Shown here piece by piece: positions 57,195-64,000 of a stretch of DNA of 64,000 bases (its first letter is position 1; every line of letters begins with the position of its first letter). Location of the stretch: positions 496,001 to 560,000 of the forward strand of contig NZ_JAWMWH010000001.1 of NCBI RefSeq assembly GCF_037546185.1, written 5' to 3'. The notes under the pieces were generated by a model that saw nothing but the letters and a program-made list of their open reading frames with translations, was not told where the DNA came from and searched no databases. A program made the position numbers and the translations under genes. This DNA comes from Nicoliella lavandulae (GTDB taxonomy: Bacteria > Bacillota > Bacilli > Lactobacillales > Lactobacillaceae).

Positions 57195-57995
57195 ATGAAA
57201 AAATCAATTTTTTATACGCTAGGCGTATTATTACTAACTTTTGTTACACTCGGAGTTAGTGCTGATGCAGCCAAAGTCGATACTCACGGACTCTCATTAA
57301 CGATTCCAACTGTAACGAACAAACAAACAGAAATTTCTGGAACTGCAACGAAGAATACACCCGTTTACGTTAAGTTAGACAATAAGAAAACGGTTGCTAC
57401 TACCACTGCATCTAGTGATGGTAAATATACCCTTAAGTTACCAAAGAAGTATGCTGCAAACACGAACTTATATGTATATGTTCAACCAAGTAAAGCTAAT
57501 TACTACTTCTACAAAATCATAACGGTTAAGAGTAATGATACTAGCAGTAGCAGTTCAAGTAACTCTGCTAGCAGCACTAGTAGTAGCAGCAGTAGCAGTA
57601 GTAGCAAAACCAGTACAACTAGTAGTTCCAGTTCATCTAGTACTAAAACCGTAGCTAAGGTCAGCGACTTAGCTGGTAACTGGAAGTCTAGCGCTAGTGG
57701 TAAATATACTCAACTATGGACATTTAATAATGATACTGGGTTAAACCAAACTCAATATAAAAACAAGAAATATGATAGTAAGATTCTTAGTAACGCCGTA
57801 TATAACGTTAAAAACGTTAACGGAAACGTCATTACGATGACTTACCGTGGTAAGGGTGTTAAGAAGACTAGTACTATGTACATCCGCTTAGTAAGTAGTA
57901 AGAAGTTCTACTTAGTTGATAAGAACAATAAATTATTAAAACTTAAAGTCGGCAATGCACCAACTGCCACTTATTCATTCACTAAAATTAAATAA
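57195..57995 (+). CDS. Secreted Ser-rich two-domain protein, unknown function
   Basis: 266 residues from ATG 57195 after GAAAGGAAG. The signal peptide ends near SADAAK (about 24-26). An Ig-like strand-rich domain follows (about 30-110, TEISGTATKNTPVYVKLD, as in bacterial Ig modules), then a Ser/Thr linker (about 115-155) and a C-terminal lipocalin-like domain (about 160-266, LAGNWKSSASGKYTQLWTF). There is no wall anchor motif. Similar modular proteins are common in lactobacilli and of unknown role. The gene ends at a terminator. Confidence 0.75.
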   Translation: MKKSIFYTLGVLLLTFVTLGVSADAAKVDTHGLSLTIPTVTNKQTEISGTATKNTPVYVKLDNKKTVATTTASSDGKYTLKLPKKYAANTNLYVYVQPSKANYYFYKIITVKSNDTSSSSSSNSASSTSSSSSSSSSKTSTTSSSSSSSTKTVAKVSDLAGNWKSSASGKYTQLWTFNNDTGLNQTQYKNKKYDSKILSNAVYNVKNVNGNVITMTYRGKGVKKTSTMYIRLVSSKKFYLVDKNNKLLKLKVGNAPTATYSFTKIK

Positions 57996-58012
57996 TTAAA
58001 TAATAAAAGATT

Positions 58013-58047
58013 TAAACCGCTCTGGTGTGTCCTAGAGCGGTTTTTTT
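58013..58047 (+). terminator. Terminator of the secreted Ser-rich protein gene
   Basis: AAACCGCTCT and AGAGCGGTTT form a 10-bp stem with a GGTGTGTCCT loop, followed by T6. Confidence 0.9.
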
Positions 58048-58094
58048 GTTAGAATGGTTTTAAATTGTAACTAAAAATAGAAGGGGTGTTTAAA

Positions 58095-59267
58095 ATGGCA
58101 AAAGTAAAAGCAAAGGAAATTGGCATGAAGCCAGTTTTGATTTACACAACGTTGTTGAACGCTGGGTCATCATGTTTATGGCCACTTACAACAATGTATA
58201 TGCATGATTACTTGCATCGTTCATTAACGGAGTCAGGATTAATTTTATTTATTATGTCATTATTCATGATTGCTGGAAACTATACTGGAGGCTATCTATT
58301 TGATCACTGGTCAGCTTATAAAACGGCGTTGATTAGTATTTTGATCTCAACGGTTTCAATCATTGCATTAACGTTTCTACATAGTTGGCCATATTTTGCA
58401 ATTTTACTGATTATCCATGGGTTTGGGGATGGGGTTAGTTTAACTTTGATCAATTCCTATGCATCTACGATTAAAAGTAAGAGCCCCCGGTATGTGTTTA
58501 ATACGTTATATGTAGGATTAAACATTGGGGTTGTAATCGGAACGGCAATGGTGGGATATCTACTAAAGTTTGGGGTCACAACCGTTTTTGCAGTTACCGC
58601 TGCATTTTATCTAGTACTATTAGTAATGGCAATAAAACTATTTGATATTGATTTTTCAGAGTATGACTACAATCGCCAAGTTAAATCATCTGACTCTAGT
58701 GATTTTCATAGTTTGAAGTTACTCTTAGCAATTTGCTTTCTAATTTTCAGTATTTATTTAAGTTATGCAATTTGGGAAAGTGTGATGCCAATTCATATGA
58801 CTCAATTAGGAATGTCATTTGAACAGTACAGTACGATTTGGACGGTCAACGGATTGATGATTGTTTTTGGCCAAAGCTTGGTTAGTAAAATTGGCCGGCG
58901 ATTTGAAATTAGCAAGCAAGTATCGTTTGGGGTCTTTTTATTTGCCGTTTCATTTCTATTCTTAGTATTTGACCACGAATATAGTACGTTTATCTTAACG
59001 ATTATTTTTCTAACGGTGGGTGAAATGATTGGACTGCCAGATTTACCAGCATGGATTGATTCACTGGCTAGTGATTCACAAAAGGGGATGTATCAAGCCT
59101 TTTTCAGCATTTCAATGTCATTAGGCCGCGCAGTCGGGCCACTTTATGCGGGCGCATTTGTAGAATACTTTAATTATAATTCGTTATTTATATTCTCATT
59201 TGCATTAATAATGGTTGCCATTATGTTGGTGTTGATTCGTAACCATTATTTGAAACAAAGTAAGTAA
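58095..59267 (+). CDS. MFS transporter, drug/efflux-like
   Basis: 390 residues with twelve predicted helices. The loop between helices 2 and 3 reads GGYLFDHWSAYKT, a variant of the MFS motif A, and the second half has SKIGRRFEISKQ in the equivalent place. This resembles the YttB/YceJ-type multidrug efflux carriers of Firmicutes. The substrate is unknown. The start is ATG 58095; GTG 58086 is within AAGGGGTG. It is followed 65 nt later by the TcaA-like gene, which has its own promoter. Confidence 0.8.
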   Translation: MAKVKAKEIGMKPVLIYTTLLNAGSSCLWPLTTMYMHDYLHRSLTESGLILFIMSLFMIAGNYTGGYLFDHWSAYKTALISILISTVSIIALTFLHSWPYFAILLIIHGFGDGVSLTLINSYASTIKSKSPRYVFNTLYVGLNIGVVIGTAMVGYLLKFGVTTVFAVTAAFYLVLLVMAIKLFDIDFSEYDYNRQVKSSDSSDFHSLKLLLAICFLIFSIYLSYAIWESVMPIHMTQLGMSFEQYSTIWTVNGLMIVFGQSLVSKIGRRFEISKQVSFGVFLFAVSFLFLVFDHEYSTFILTIIFLTVGEMIGLPDLPAWIDSLASDSQKGMYQAFFSISMSLGRAVGPLYAGAFVEYFNYNSLFIFSFALIMVAIMLVLIRNHYLKQSK

Positions 59268-59271
59268 TTTG

Positions 59272-59299
59272 TCGTAAATCATAGTATAATAATTTACGA
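59272..59299. promoter_or_regulatory. Inverted repeat spanning the -10 of the TcaA-like gene
   Basis: TCGTAAAT and ATTTACGA are perfect 8-bp arms around a 12-bp centre that contains TATAAT (59285-59290). A repressor bound here would cover the -10. A related left arm, TCGTAAAT next to TATAAT, occurs without the right arm at about 25098-25116. Confidence 0.45.
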
Positions 59300-59331
59300 T
59301 AGTTCAATTTTTAGCGAAGGGGGGAATCAAA

Positions 59332-60567
59332 ATGGCAGAACCAACTACCATCCAATGTCCAAGATGTCACCATGATAATGATGCGACAAATGAGTTTTGT
59401 GATTATTGTGGATTGGATTTAGCCAAGTACTTTGATGATGGCGAAGAAGTTCAGCCTACATTGACTGTTGCTGATTCATATACGATTCCCAATTACCAAT
59501 CGCGATTAAAAAAATACAGCAAGAAAGATTCGATTGATCGTAGTAAGCTAGATTTACGTAAGTTTAAGCTAACATTTCATAGCTTTAAGCATCGGAAACG
59601 ATGGGCATTTTCTGCTGCAGCTTTAATCTTTGTGGTTGGTGGATATACTTATGGACAATTTTATTATTCCAAGTCCATTACATTGAATCGGGTTGATAGC
59701 AGTGTTGCTAAGGATCAACTGGACGATTATTTTGTTACCAAGCACAATGAACCCCAAGCTACTAAAGTCATTGCAGAGTATTTTAAAGCGAATCCAGCAG
59801 CTGCTGATCGGTTAAAGCGTGAATTAAAATCAAACGGCCATACTAGTGATGGCTTCTTTACATATCAAAAGACTGGGACTCATTTTGGGATATTTCCTAA
59901 ATATCAAGTTGTATTAAACAATCAAGAACTTGAACAACAGACCTATTCGATCAAGATAAAGACGAAGCCGTATGCTTTGATTTTATTAAATGGCAAGTTA
60001 ATGAGTTATGCCGATGAAAACGGAAACTATGAGTTAACCCATTTAACAACTGATCATTTTGAACTGAATGCTAAGTACCACGTTGATGACCATGGTGTTA
60101 CTACCGAGCCGATTAAAGTTAATAAGAATGATAACGGACGTACAATTACTTTAATTCGGAATGAAAGTGGCTTTGATCAAAATCAAGCGCAAGCTACTTT
60201 GAATCAAGTTTACACTGGAATTCAATCATTAACGAACCAACGAAAAACTGATATGGACTTAGGTAATTACTTCTTATATGGGAATAATAATCATTATTAT
60301 CAAAGCATGAAGAAGTTAGCATTGATATTTAACCAATATCAATTTAAAGCGAAGTATACGCCGCAAATTACGACCTTTAAGCGCGATGGACAACATCGTT
60401 ATCATATTGTTTATAATTTGAAATATGAATTTGATAGTGGCGATCAGGTCCATGTGCAAATTTTCCGGACAATTGCAGAAGTTCAACAAGATCATGAACA
60501 TCACTATAAAGTTGCATCTGTGATTTCAGATGCTACGCCGATTAAAGATAAATATTATCACAAATAA
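59332..60567 (+). CDS. TcaA-like membrane protein with zinc ribbon
   Basis: 411 residues. The N-terminal zinc ribbon has C9, C12, C23 and C26 (CPRCHHDN...FCDYCG). A basic juxtamembrane segment (about 55-90) and one membrane helix (about 91-110) follow. The large outer part (about 112-411) has two or more repeat-like domains, for example YALILLNGKLMSYADENGNYELTHLTTDHFELNAKY, as in TcaA. TcaA of staphylococci affects glycopeptide tolerance and the cell envelope. The layout is shared; the function here is inferred. The ribosome binding site is AAGGGGGG. Confidence 0.75.
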   Translation: MAEPTTIQCPRCHHDNDATNEFCDYCGLDLAKYFDDGEEVQPTLTVADSYTIPNYQSRLKKYSKKDSIDRSKLDLRKFKLTFHSFKHRKRWAFSAAALIFVVGGYTYGQFYYSKSITLNRVDSSVAKDQLDDYFVTKHNEPQATKVIAEYFKANPAAADRLKRELKSNGHTSDGFFTYQKTGTHFGIFPKYQVVLNNQELEQQTYSIKIKTKPYALILLNGKLMSYADENGNYELTHLTTDHFELNAKYHVDDHGVTTEPIKVNKNDNGRTITLIRNESGFDQNQAQATLNQVYTGIQSLTNQRKTDMDLGNYFLYGNNNHYYQSMKKLALIFNQYQFKAKYTPQITTFKRDGQHRYHIVYNLKYEFDSGDQVHVQIFRTIAEVQQDHEHHYKVASVISDATPIKDKYYHK

Positions 60568-60596
60568 AAAAGAACGCATTGCGTTCTTTTTTATTT
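60565..60596. terminator. Bidirectional terminator between the TcaA-like gene and nrdI2
   Basis: AAAAAAGAACGC and GCGTTCTTTTTT pair around ATT. It overlaps the last codons of the second nrdI gene on the other strand. Confidence 0.85.
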
Positions 60597-61052
60597 GGTA
60601 TTAACGCGGTCAACCATGTGTTGATAAATGCGTTTAACATCTGCAGTGGTTCCGCGTAGTTCATAGTTATCTAAATATGGAAATCCGTATTGATCAGCAT
60701 AGCGTCTAGCGGTTAAACAATACTGTTCGTTAAAGTTTTTATTACCGCTACCAATGACGCCTAAACAGAGGTTACGGTTGTTTTCATAACCAATGTATTC
60801 ACCAAGTGTATTGGTCATTAGTTCTTTGACCCCGTTATCAATTCCATTACCACCATCTAAATAGGTAGGAACGAAAGCAAAATATGGGCTGGTTTCGACT
60901 TCAAAATCACTGGCATCACTAATTTCAGTTGGTTCAATGGTTGGCAGCGTGTGATTAGCTGCATGTTGTTGATAAGCATATTCGACCAAATCATTAATAA
61001 AGCTACGCGTATTCCCACTAATTGAAATAAACAAAGCCCGCATCGAATTCAT
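60591..61052 (-). CDS. nrdI2: Second NrdI-like flavodoxin
   Basis: 153 residues. It has the FMN loop SISGNTRSFI, YLDGGNGIDNG and GSGNKNFNEQY, all at the same positions as in the operon-encoded NrdI, but the sequence is clearly diverged and the insert after the first strand is longer. It stands alone, with no nrdEF nearby and no NrdR box in its short upstream region. It may be a backup or a maturase specialised for another metal or partner. The ribosome binding site is AGAAGGTGAT. Confidence 0.88.
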   Translation of the reverse strand: MNSMRALFISISGNTRSFINDLVEYAYQQHAANHTLPTIEPTEISDASDFEVETSPYFAFVPTYLDGGNGIDNGVKELMTNTLGEYIGYENNRNLCLGVIGSGNKNFNEQYCLTARRYADQYGFPYLDNYELRGTTADVKRIYQHMVDRVNTK

Positions 61053-61095
61053 AAAATCACCTTCTTAGTACTTATATTTTACAGTGGTTGAATCC

Positions 61096-61132
61096 AAATA
61101 AAAAGGCTGGTGTTAAACAACACCAACCAGTC
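61096..61132 (-). terminator. Terminator of the CNNM/CorC gene
   Basis: On the minus strand a stem TGGTGTT/AACACCA with flanking G/C pairs around GTTT is followed by CCTTTTTATTT. Confidence 0.7.
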
Positions 61133-62502
61133 TATTTAGATTTTCCTTGCTTAGCTAAATCAAGCGTTGATGCTTTGATTTTAGGCTTAGCTTCATTTAA
61201 GTTAGTTACTTCGAACCAGTTAATAAATGAATTTTCATAATCCAAAATCTTAAATTCAAAATTCATAATTTTAATGACTTTACCAACTTTCAAGTCATCA
61301 TAATTGTCGATAATGTAACCAGCAATGGTTACGATATCGGAGTTATCAAAGGCTTTGATATCAGTATTAAAGTACCGTTCAAAGTCATAAGTGGTTAACT
61401 TACCATTAACTTGATAAGTTCCCTTTGGTTGCTTGAAGATGTATTCATTCGTAGCAGGGTCAATTTCATCCCGAACCGTTCCAAATAATTCTTCATAGAT
61501 ATCCTTATCGGTAATAATTCCAGAGGTACCACCATATTCATCCACGACCACGACGATTGGAGCCCGGTTCTTGATCATTTGTTGAAGGACTTCAGTAATC
61601 GGTGTGGTTTCAGACGTGGTTGTGATATCACGTAGCAACCGATCGATTCCGATGTTTGGATCAACTCGAGATTGACGAACAATATCGTAGTTATAAACAT
61701 ACCCTAAAATGCGATCCTTATCATTATTGGCAACTACTGGGATTCGGCTAAATTTCTTTTGTAAGTAAAGCTTCATTGCATCCTTAACGGTAGCGTTAAT
61801 GTCTAATACGACTAATTGAGTCCGGTCGATCATAATATCCTTTGCAACCTTATCATTTAAGTCAAATGCTCGTTGCATATATAGGTAATCATTTTTTTCA
61901 AGTTCACCGGATTGAACGGCATTTTTAGATAGCATTAAAATTTCATTTTGTGAATATGAATCATCATTTTCGTCTGCCATCTTAATTCCCATCATTTTAA
62001 CCACCGCACCGGCAGAAATGTTTAGTAGCCATACGAATGGATAGAATAAGGTGTGAAGATAGTGAAGGGGACTAGAAACAATATCTAACATTTGTCTTGG
62101 CTTATCAGTACTAAGGTTTTTTGGTACTACTTCAGTAAAGACCACTTCCAAGTAGGTCAATAATCCAACCCCGATAATTACACTAATTCCACGTGCGGAT
62201 GCTTGGCCAATATTTACCAAGTTAAGTACGTCGGATAATAGATGGTCGATGAATGGTTCACCAATCCAACCTAAAATAATTCCAGCTAATGAAACTCCCA
62301 CCTGGGTAGTGGATAAGTAATCGTTTAAATGGGTAACCATGTAAATCTGTCGATCTAATTTTTTGGGATTACCATTCCCATTGGCTTTGTCGTCCTCTAA
62401 TGAACTTAATCGCGTTTGGACTAACGCAAATTCACTCCCAACGGAGAAGGCAGCGAAGAAGAATGTGATTAGAATAATTATTAATTGTATTCCACTAGAC
62501 AA
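61132..62502 (-). CDS. CNNM/CorC-type membrane protein (hemolysin-like)
   Basis: 456 residues. The DUF21 domain has three to four membrane helices (about 1-180), with PKKLDRQIYMVTHLNDYLSTTQVGVSLAGIILG and TEVVPKNL. Two CBS domains follow (about 205-335, KDIMIDRTQLVVLDI... and TPITEVLQQM), then a CorC_HlyC domain (about 350-440). Such proteins move or sense Mg2+ and other divalent cations; the old name hemolysin is misleading. The start is TTG, 6-7 nt after GAGGG. It is monocistronic. Confidence 0.88.
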   Translation of the reverse strand: MSSGIQLIIILITFFFAAFSVGSEFALVQTRLSSLEDDKANGNGNPKKLDRQIYMVTHLNDYLSTTQVGVSLAGIILGWIGEPFIDHLLSDVLNLVNIGQASARGISVIIGVGLLTYLEVVFTEVVPKNLSTDKPRQMLDIVSSPLHYLHTLFYPFVWLLNISAGAVVKMMGIKMADENDDSYSQNEILMLSKNAVQSGELEKNDYLYMQRAFDLNDKVAKDIMIDRTQLVVLDINATVKDAMKLYLQKKFSRIPVVANNDKDRILGYVYNYDIVRQSRVDPNIGIDRLLRDITTTSETTPITEVLQQMIKNRAPIVVVVDEYGGTSGIITDKDIYEELFGTVRDEIDPATNEYIFKQPKGTYQVNGKLTTYDFERYFNTDIKAFDNSDIVTIAGYIIDNYDDLKVGKVIKIMNFEFKILDYENSFINWFEVTNLNEAKPKIKASTLDLAKQGKSK

Positions 62503-62640
62503 TAAAGTTCCCTCATTTCTGAATCTACTATATTTAAAGTTAATACTACTATTATAACGCTAAGATATTAAGATTAAAATAAATATAGCCCCACCAAAAT
62601 GACTTTTTTATGAACTTAATGCTGTTATTAAAACATCACA

Positions 62641-62657
62641 TGTTATTTCTTATAACA
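62641..62657. promoter_or_regulatory. GlnR/TnrA box upstream of amt
   Basis: TGTTATTTCTTATAACA fits the GlnR consensus TGTNA-N7-TNACA exactly. It lies about 50 bp before the -10 of the ammonium transporter. Confidence 0.85.
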
Positions 62658-62706
62658 TAAAATTGAAAAAAACGGTAAAAACAGTGGTAAATAATTATTC
62701 TGGTGT

Positions 62707-62712
62707 TATAAT
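62707..62712 (+). promoter_or_regulatory. amt promoter -10
   Basis: A consensus TATAAT, 31 bp before the start codon. The -35 region (GTGGTA at about 62684) is poor, which suits a regulated promoter. Confidence 0.6.
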
Positions 62713-62742
62713 ATCTTACATAAAGATTAAAAGGATGTGGCG

Positions 62743-63975
62743 ATGATGAGTTTAGGGAGTACGGTGTTTGTTTTAATTTCTGCAATTTTAGTATTATTGA
62801 TGACTCCTGGATTAGCATTTTTCTATGGAGGCCTAGTTTCAAAGAAAAACGTGGTTAATACCATGTTTTTGGTCTTCTTAATGACTGGGATGGTTGCGTT
62901 AATGTGGATTTTGTTCGGGTATGGTTTTTCCTTTGTTGGGAATGGGGCCTTTATTGGTGACTTTAAACATTTCTTCTTAAATGGAATTGATTTGAACTCA
63001 CTTCAACCTACTAAGATTCCAACTGGCGTTTACATGCTATTTCAGATGATGTTCGCAATCATTACCCCCGGGTTATTCATTGGGGCGATTGTTGGTCGGA
63101 CTAAATTAAAGTTTATTCTATTGTTCATCTTTATTTGGTCCATTGTTGTTTATTATCCAATGGTACATATGGTTTGGAGCACGACTGGTTTTCTAGCTAA
63201 AATGGGTACTCTAGATTTCGCTGGAGGAACCGTTATTCATATTAATGCTGGGGTAACCGCCTTTGTGTTAGCAAAATTAATCGGCAAACGACTTAATTAT
63301 GGTAAGAAAGTTCAAGCATATAGCGTTCCACTAGTTTTGATTGGGACTACGTTACTTTGGATCGGTTGGTATGGTTTCAATGCCGGTTCAGCCTTAGCAA
63401 TTAACAATATTGCAATGCAAGCAGCTGTAACCACTACGGTAGCTACTGCTGCGTCAATGATGACATGGTTTGGATTAGATACATTCTTCAATCGTAAGCC
63501 AAGCTTAATGGGCGTTTGTACTGGAACTCTATGTGGACTAGTTGGGATTACGCCGGCCGCAGGATATGTAACGGTTGCGGGTGCCTTTTGGATCGGAATC
63601 ATTGCTACGATTGCTAGTTATTGCTTTGTTAACTACATTAAACCGCGGATTCAATTAGACGATACCCTAGATGCATTCGGATGCCACGGAGTTAGTGGAA
63701 TGGTTGGTAGTGTTGCTACTGGGTTATTTGCAACCAAATTAGCTAACCCAACGATTGCTAACAATGGCTTATTCTATGGTGGTGGTTTGCACCAAGTGTT
63801 GATTCAACTAGGCGCAACTATTTTTACGGTTGTTTTCGTTGCTGTAGCAGCATTTGCAATTGCTAAGTTAGTGGGTATGATTACGCCAATGCGGGCTTCA
63901 CGGCAGGAAGAAGAAGAAGGAATGGACCTTTCAGAACACAGCGAAGTGGTTGATGATGCTGTGCACATTAAATAA
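62743..63975 (+). CDS. amt: Ammonium transporter
   Basis: About 410 residues with eleven membrane helices. It has LLMTPGLAFFYGGLVSKKNV at the start, the pore histidine in MVHMVW, FAGGTVIHINAG (family signature), and the second pore histidine in FGCHGVSGMVG. It conducts ammonium/ammonia inward. The start is ATG 62743 (or 62746) after AAAGGATG; the GTG at 62737 lies inside that sequence. GlnR boxes sit on both sides. A glnK partner, usual for amt, would lie beyond the window end. Confidence 0.94.
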   Translation: MMSLGSTVFVLISAILVLLMTPGLAFFYGGLVSKKNVVNTMFLVFLMTGMVALMWILFGYGFSFVGNGAFIGDFKHFFLNGIDLNSLQPTKIPTGVYMLFQMMFAIITPGLFIGAIVGRTKLKFILLFIFIWSIVVYYPMVHMVWSTTGFLAKMGTLDFAGGTVIHINAGVTAFVLAKLIGKRLNYGKKVQAYSVPLVLIGTTLLWIGWYGFNAGSALAINNIAMQAAVTTTVATAASMMTWFGLDTFFNRKPSLMGVCTGTLCGLVGITPAAGYVTVAGAFWIGIIATIASYCFVNYIKPRIQLDDTLDAFGCHGVSGMVGSVATGLFATKLANPTIANNGLFYGGGLHQVLIQLGATIFTVVFVAVAAFAIAKLVGMITPMRASRQEEEEGMDLSEHSEVVDDAVHIK

Positions 63976-63976
63976 T

Positions 63977-63993
63977 TGTTAATTTAGTTAACA
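63977..63993. promoter_or_regulatory. GlnR/TnrA box downstream of amt
   Basis: TGTTAATTTAGTTAACA fits TGTNA-N7-TNACA exactly. It starts just after the amt stop and would serve the next gene, outside the window. Confidence 0.75.
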
Positions 63994-64000
63994 GTGATTT

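Overview
The window is chromosomal DNA of a low-GC Gram-positive bacterium of the family Lactobacillaceae. The signs are a rexB-rexA (AddBA) pair, a Firmicutes-type rRNA operon with tRNA-Ile and tRNA-Ala in the spacer, serine-rich cell-surface linkers, a GlnR box at amt, NrdR boxes, a cre-like site and a perfect ParB parS site. zwf and gnd supply the oxidative branch used by heterofermenters. I suspect a heterofermentative genus near Fructilactobacillus or Apilactobacillus but cannot fix the species. No insertion sequence, prophage or CRISPR array was seen.

Layout. 1-10 kb: YdbS/YdbT-like PH-domain membrane proteins, an MFS carrier, a membrane-linked XRE regulator, a GRP sugar carrier, a GNAT enzyme, an SH3-amidase, a divalent-metal ABC operon, a Ser-rich lipoprotein and a GH25 lysozyme. 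10.8-13.4 kb: a VOC protein with a zinc alcohol dehydrogenase, then a pair of fluoride channels. 13.5-19.8 kb: a deoxynucleotide block, nrdI-nrdE-(degenerate nrdF)-nrdF followed by pnuC and a deoxynucleoside kinase. Both transcription units carry paired NrdR boxes. 19.8-26.1 kb: a second metal (Mn-type) ABC operon, a purine permease, an aldo-keto reductase, and an oxidoreductase-like gene with parS inside it. 26.1-37.2 kb: rexBA, bioY and birA with two tandem BirA boxes, and a GH32 sucrose hydrolase. 37.4-44.6 kb: an AEC carrier, a polyphosphate operon (ppx-like, ppk, ppx, small membrane protein) and a thiolase. 44.7-50.2 kb: the rrn operon. 50.3-64 kb: a DAACS symporter, a decayed gene, a multicopper oxidase, gnd, zwf, a secreted protein, an MFS carrier, a TcaA-like zinc-ribbon protein, a second nrdI, a CNNM/CorC protein and an ammonium transporter flanked by GlnR boxes.

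The most unusual item is the tandem pair of class Ib ribonucleotide reductase small subunits. The downstream copy (17248-18198) keeps all six metal ligands and the radical tyrosine. The upstream copy (16310-17236) has lost four of the six ligands, and its tyrosine is a cysteine. It is an intact reading frame with a strong ribosome binding site and a conserved NrdE-binding tail. It looks like a retained pseudoenzyme, possibly a bacterial counterpart of the yeast Rnr2/Rnr4 arrangement. The same neighbourhood holds NrdI (with a second copy at 60.6 kb), manganese-type uptake, and an NrdR-controlled salvage unit (PnuC and deoxynucleoside kinase), so dNTP supply appears to be a theme of the window.

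Many open reading frames begin at GTG or TTG codons lying inside the Shine-Dalgarno sequence. I moved those starts to the downstream codon that fits the ribosome binding site and say so in each entry.
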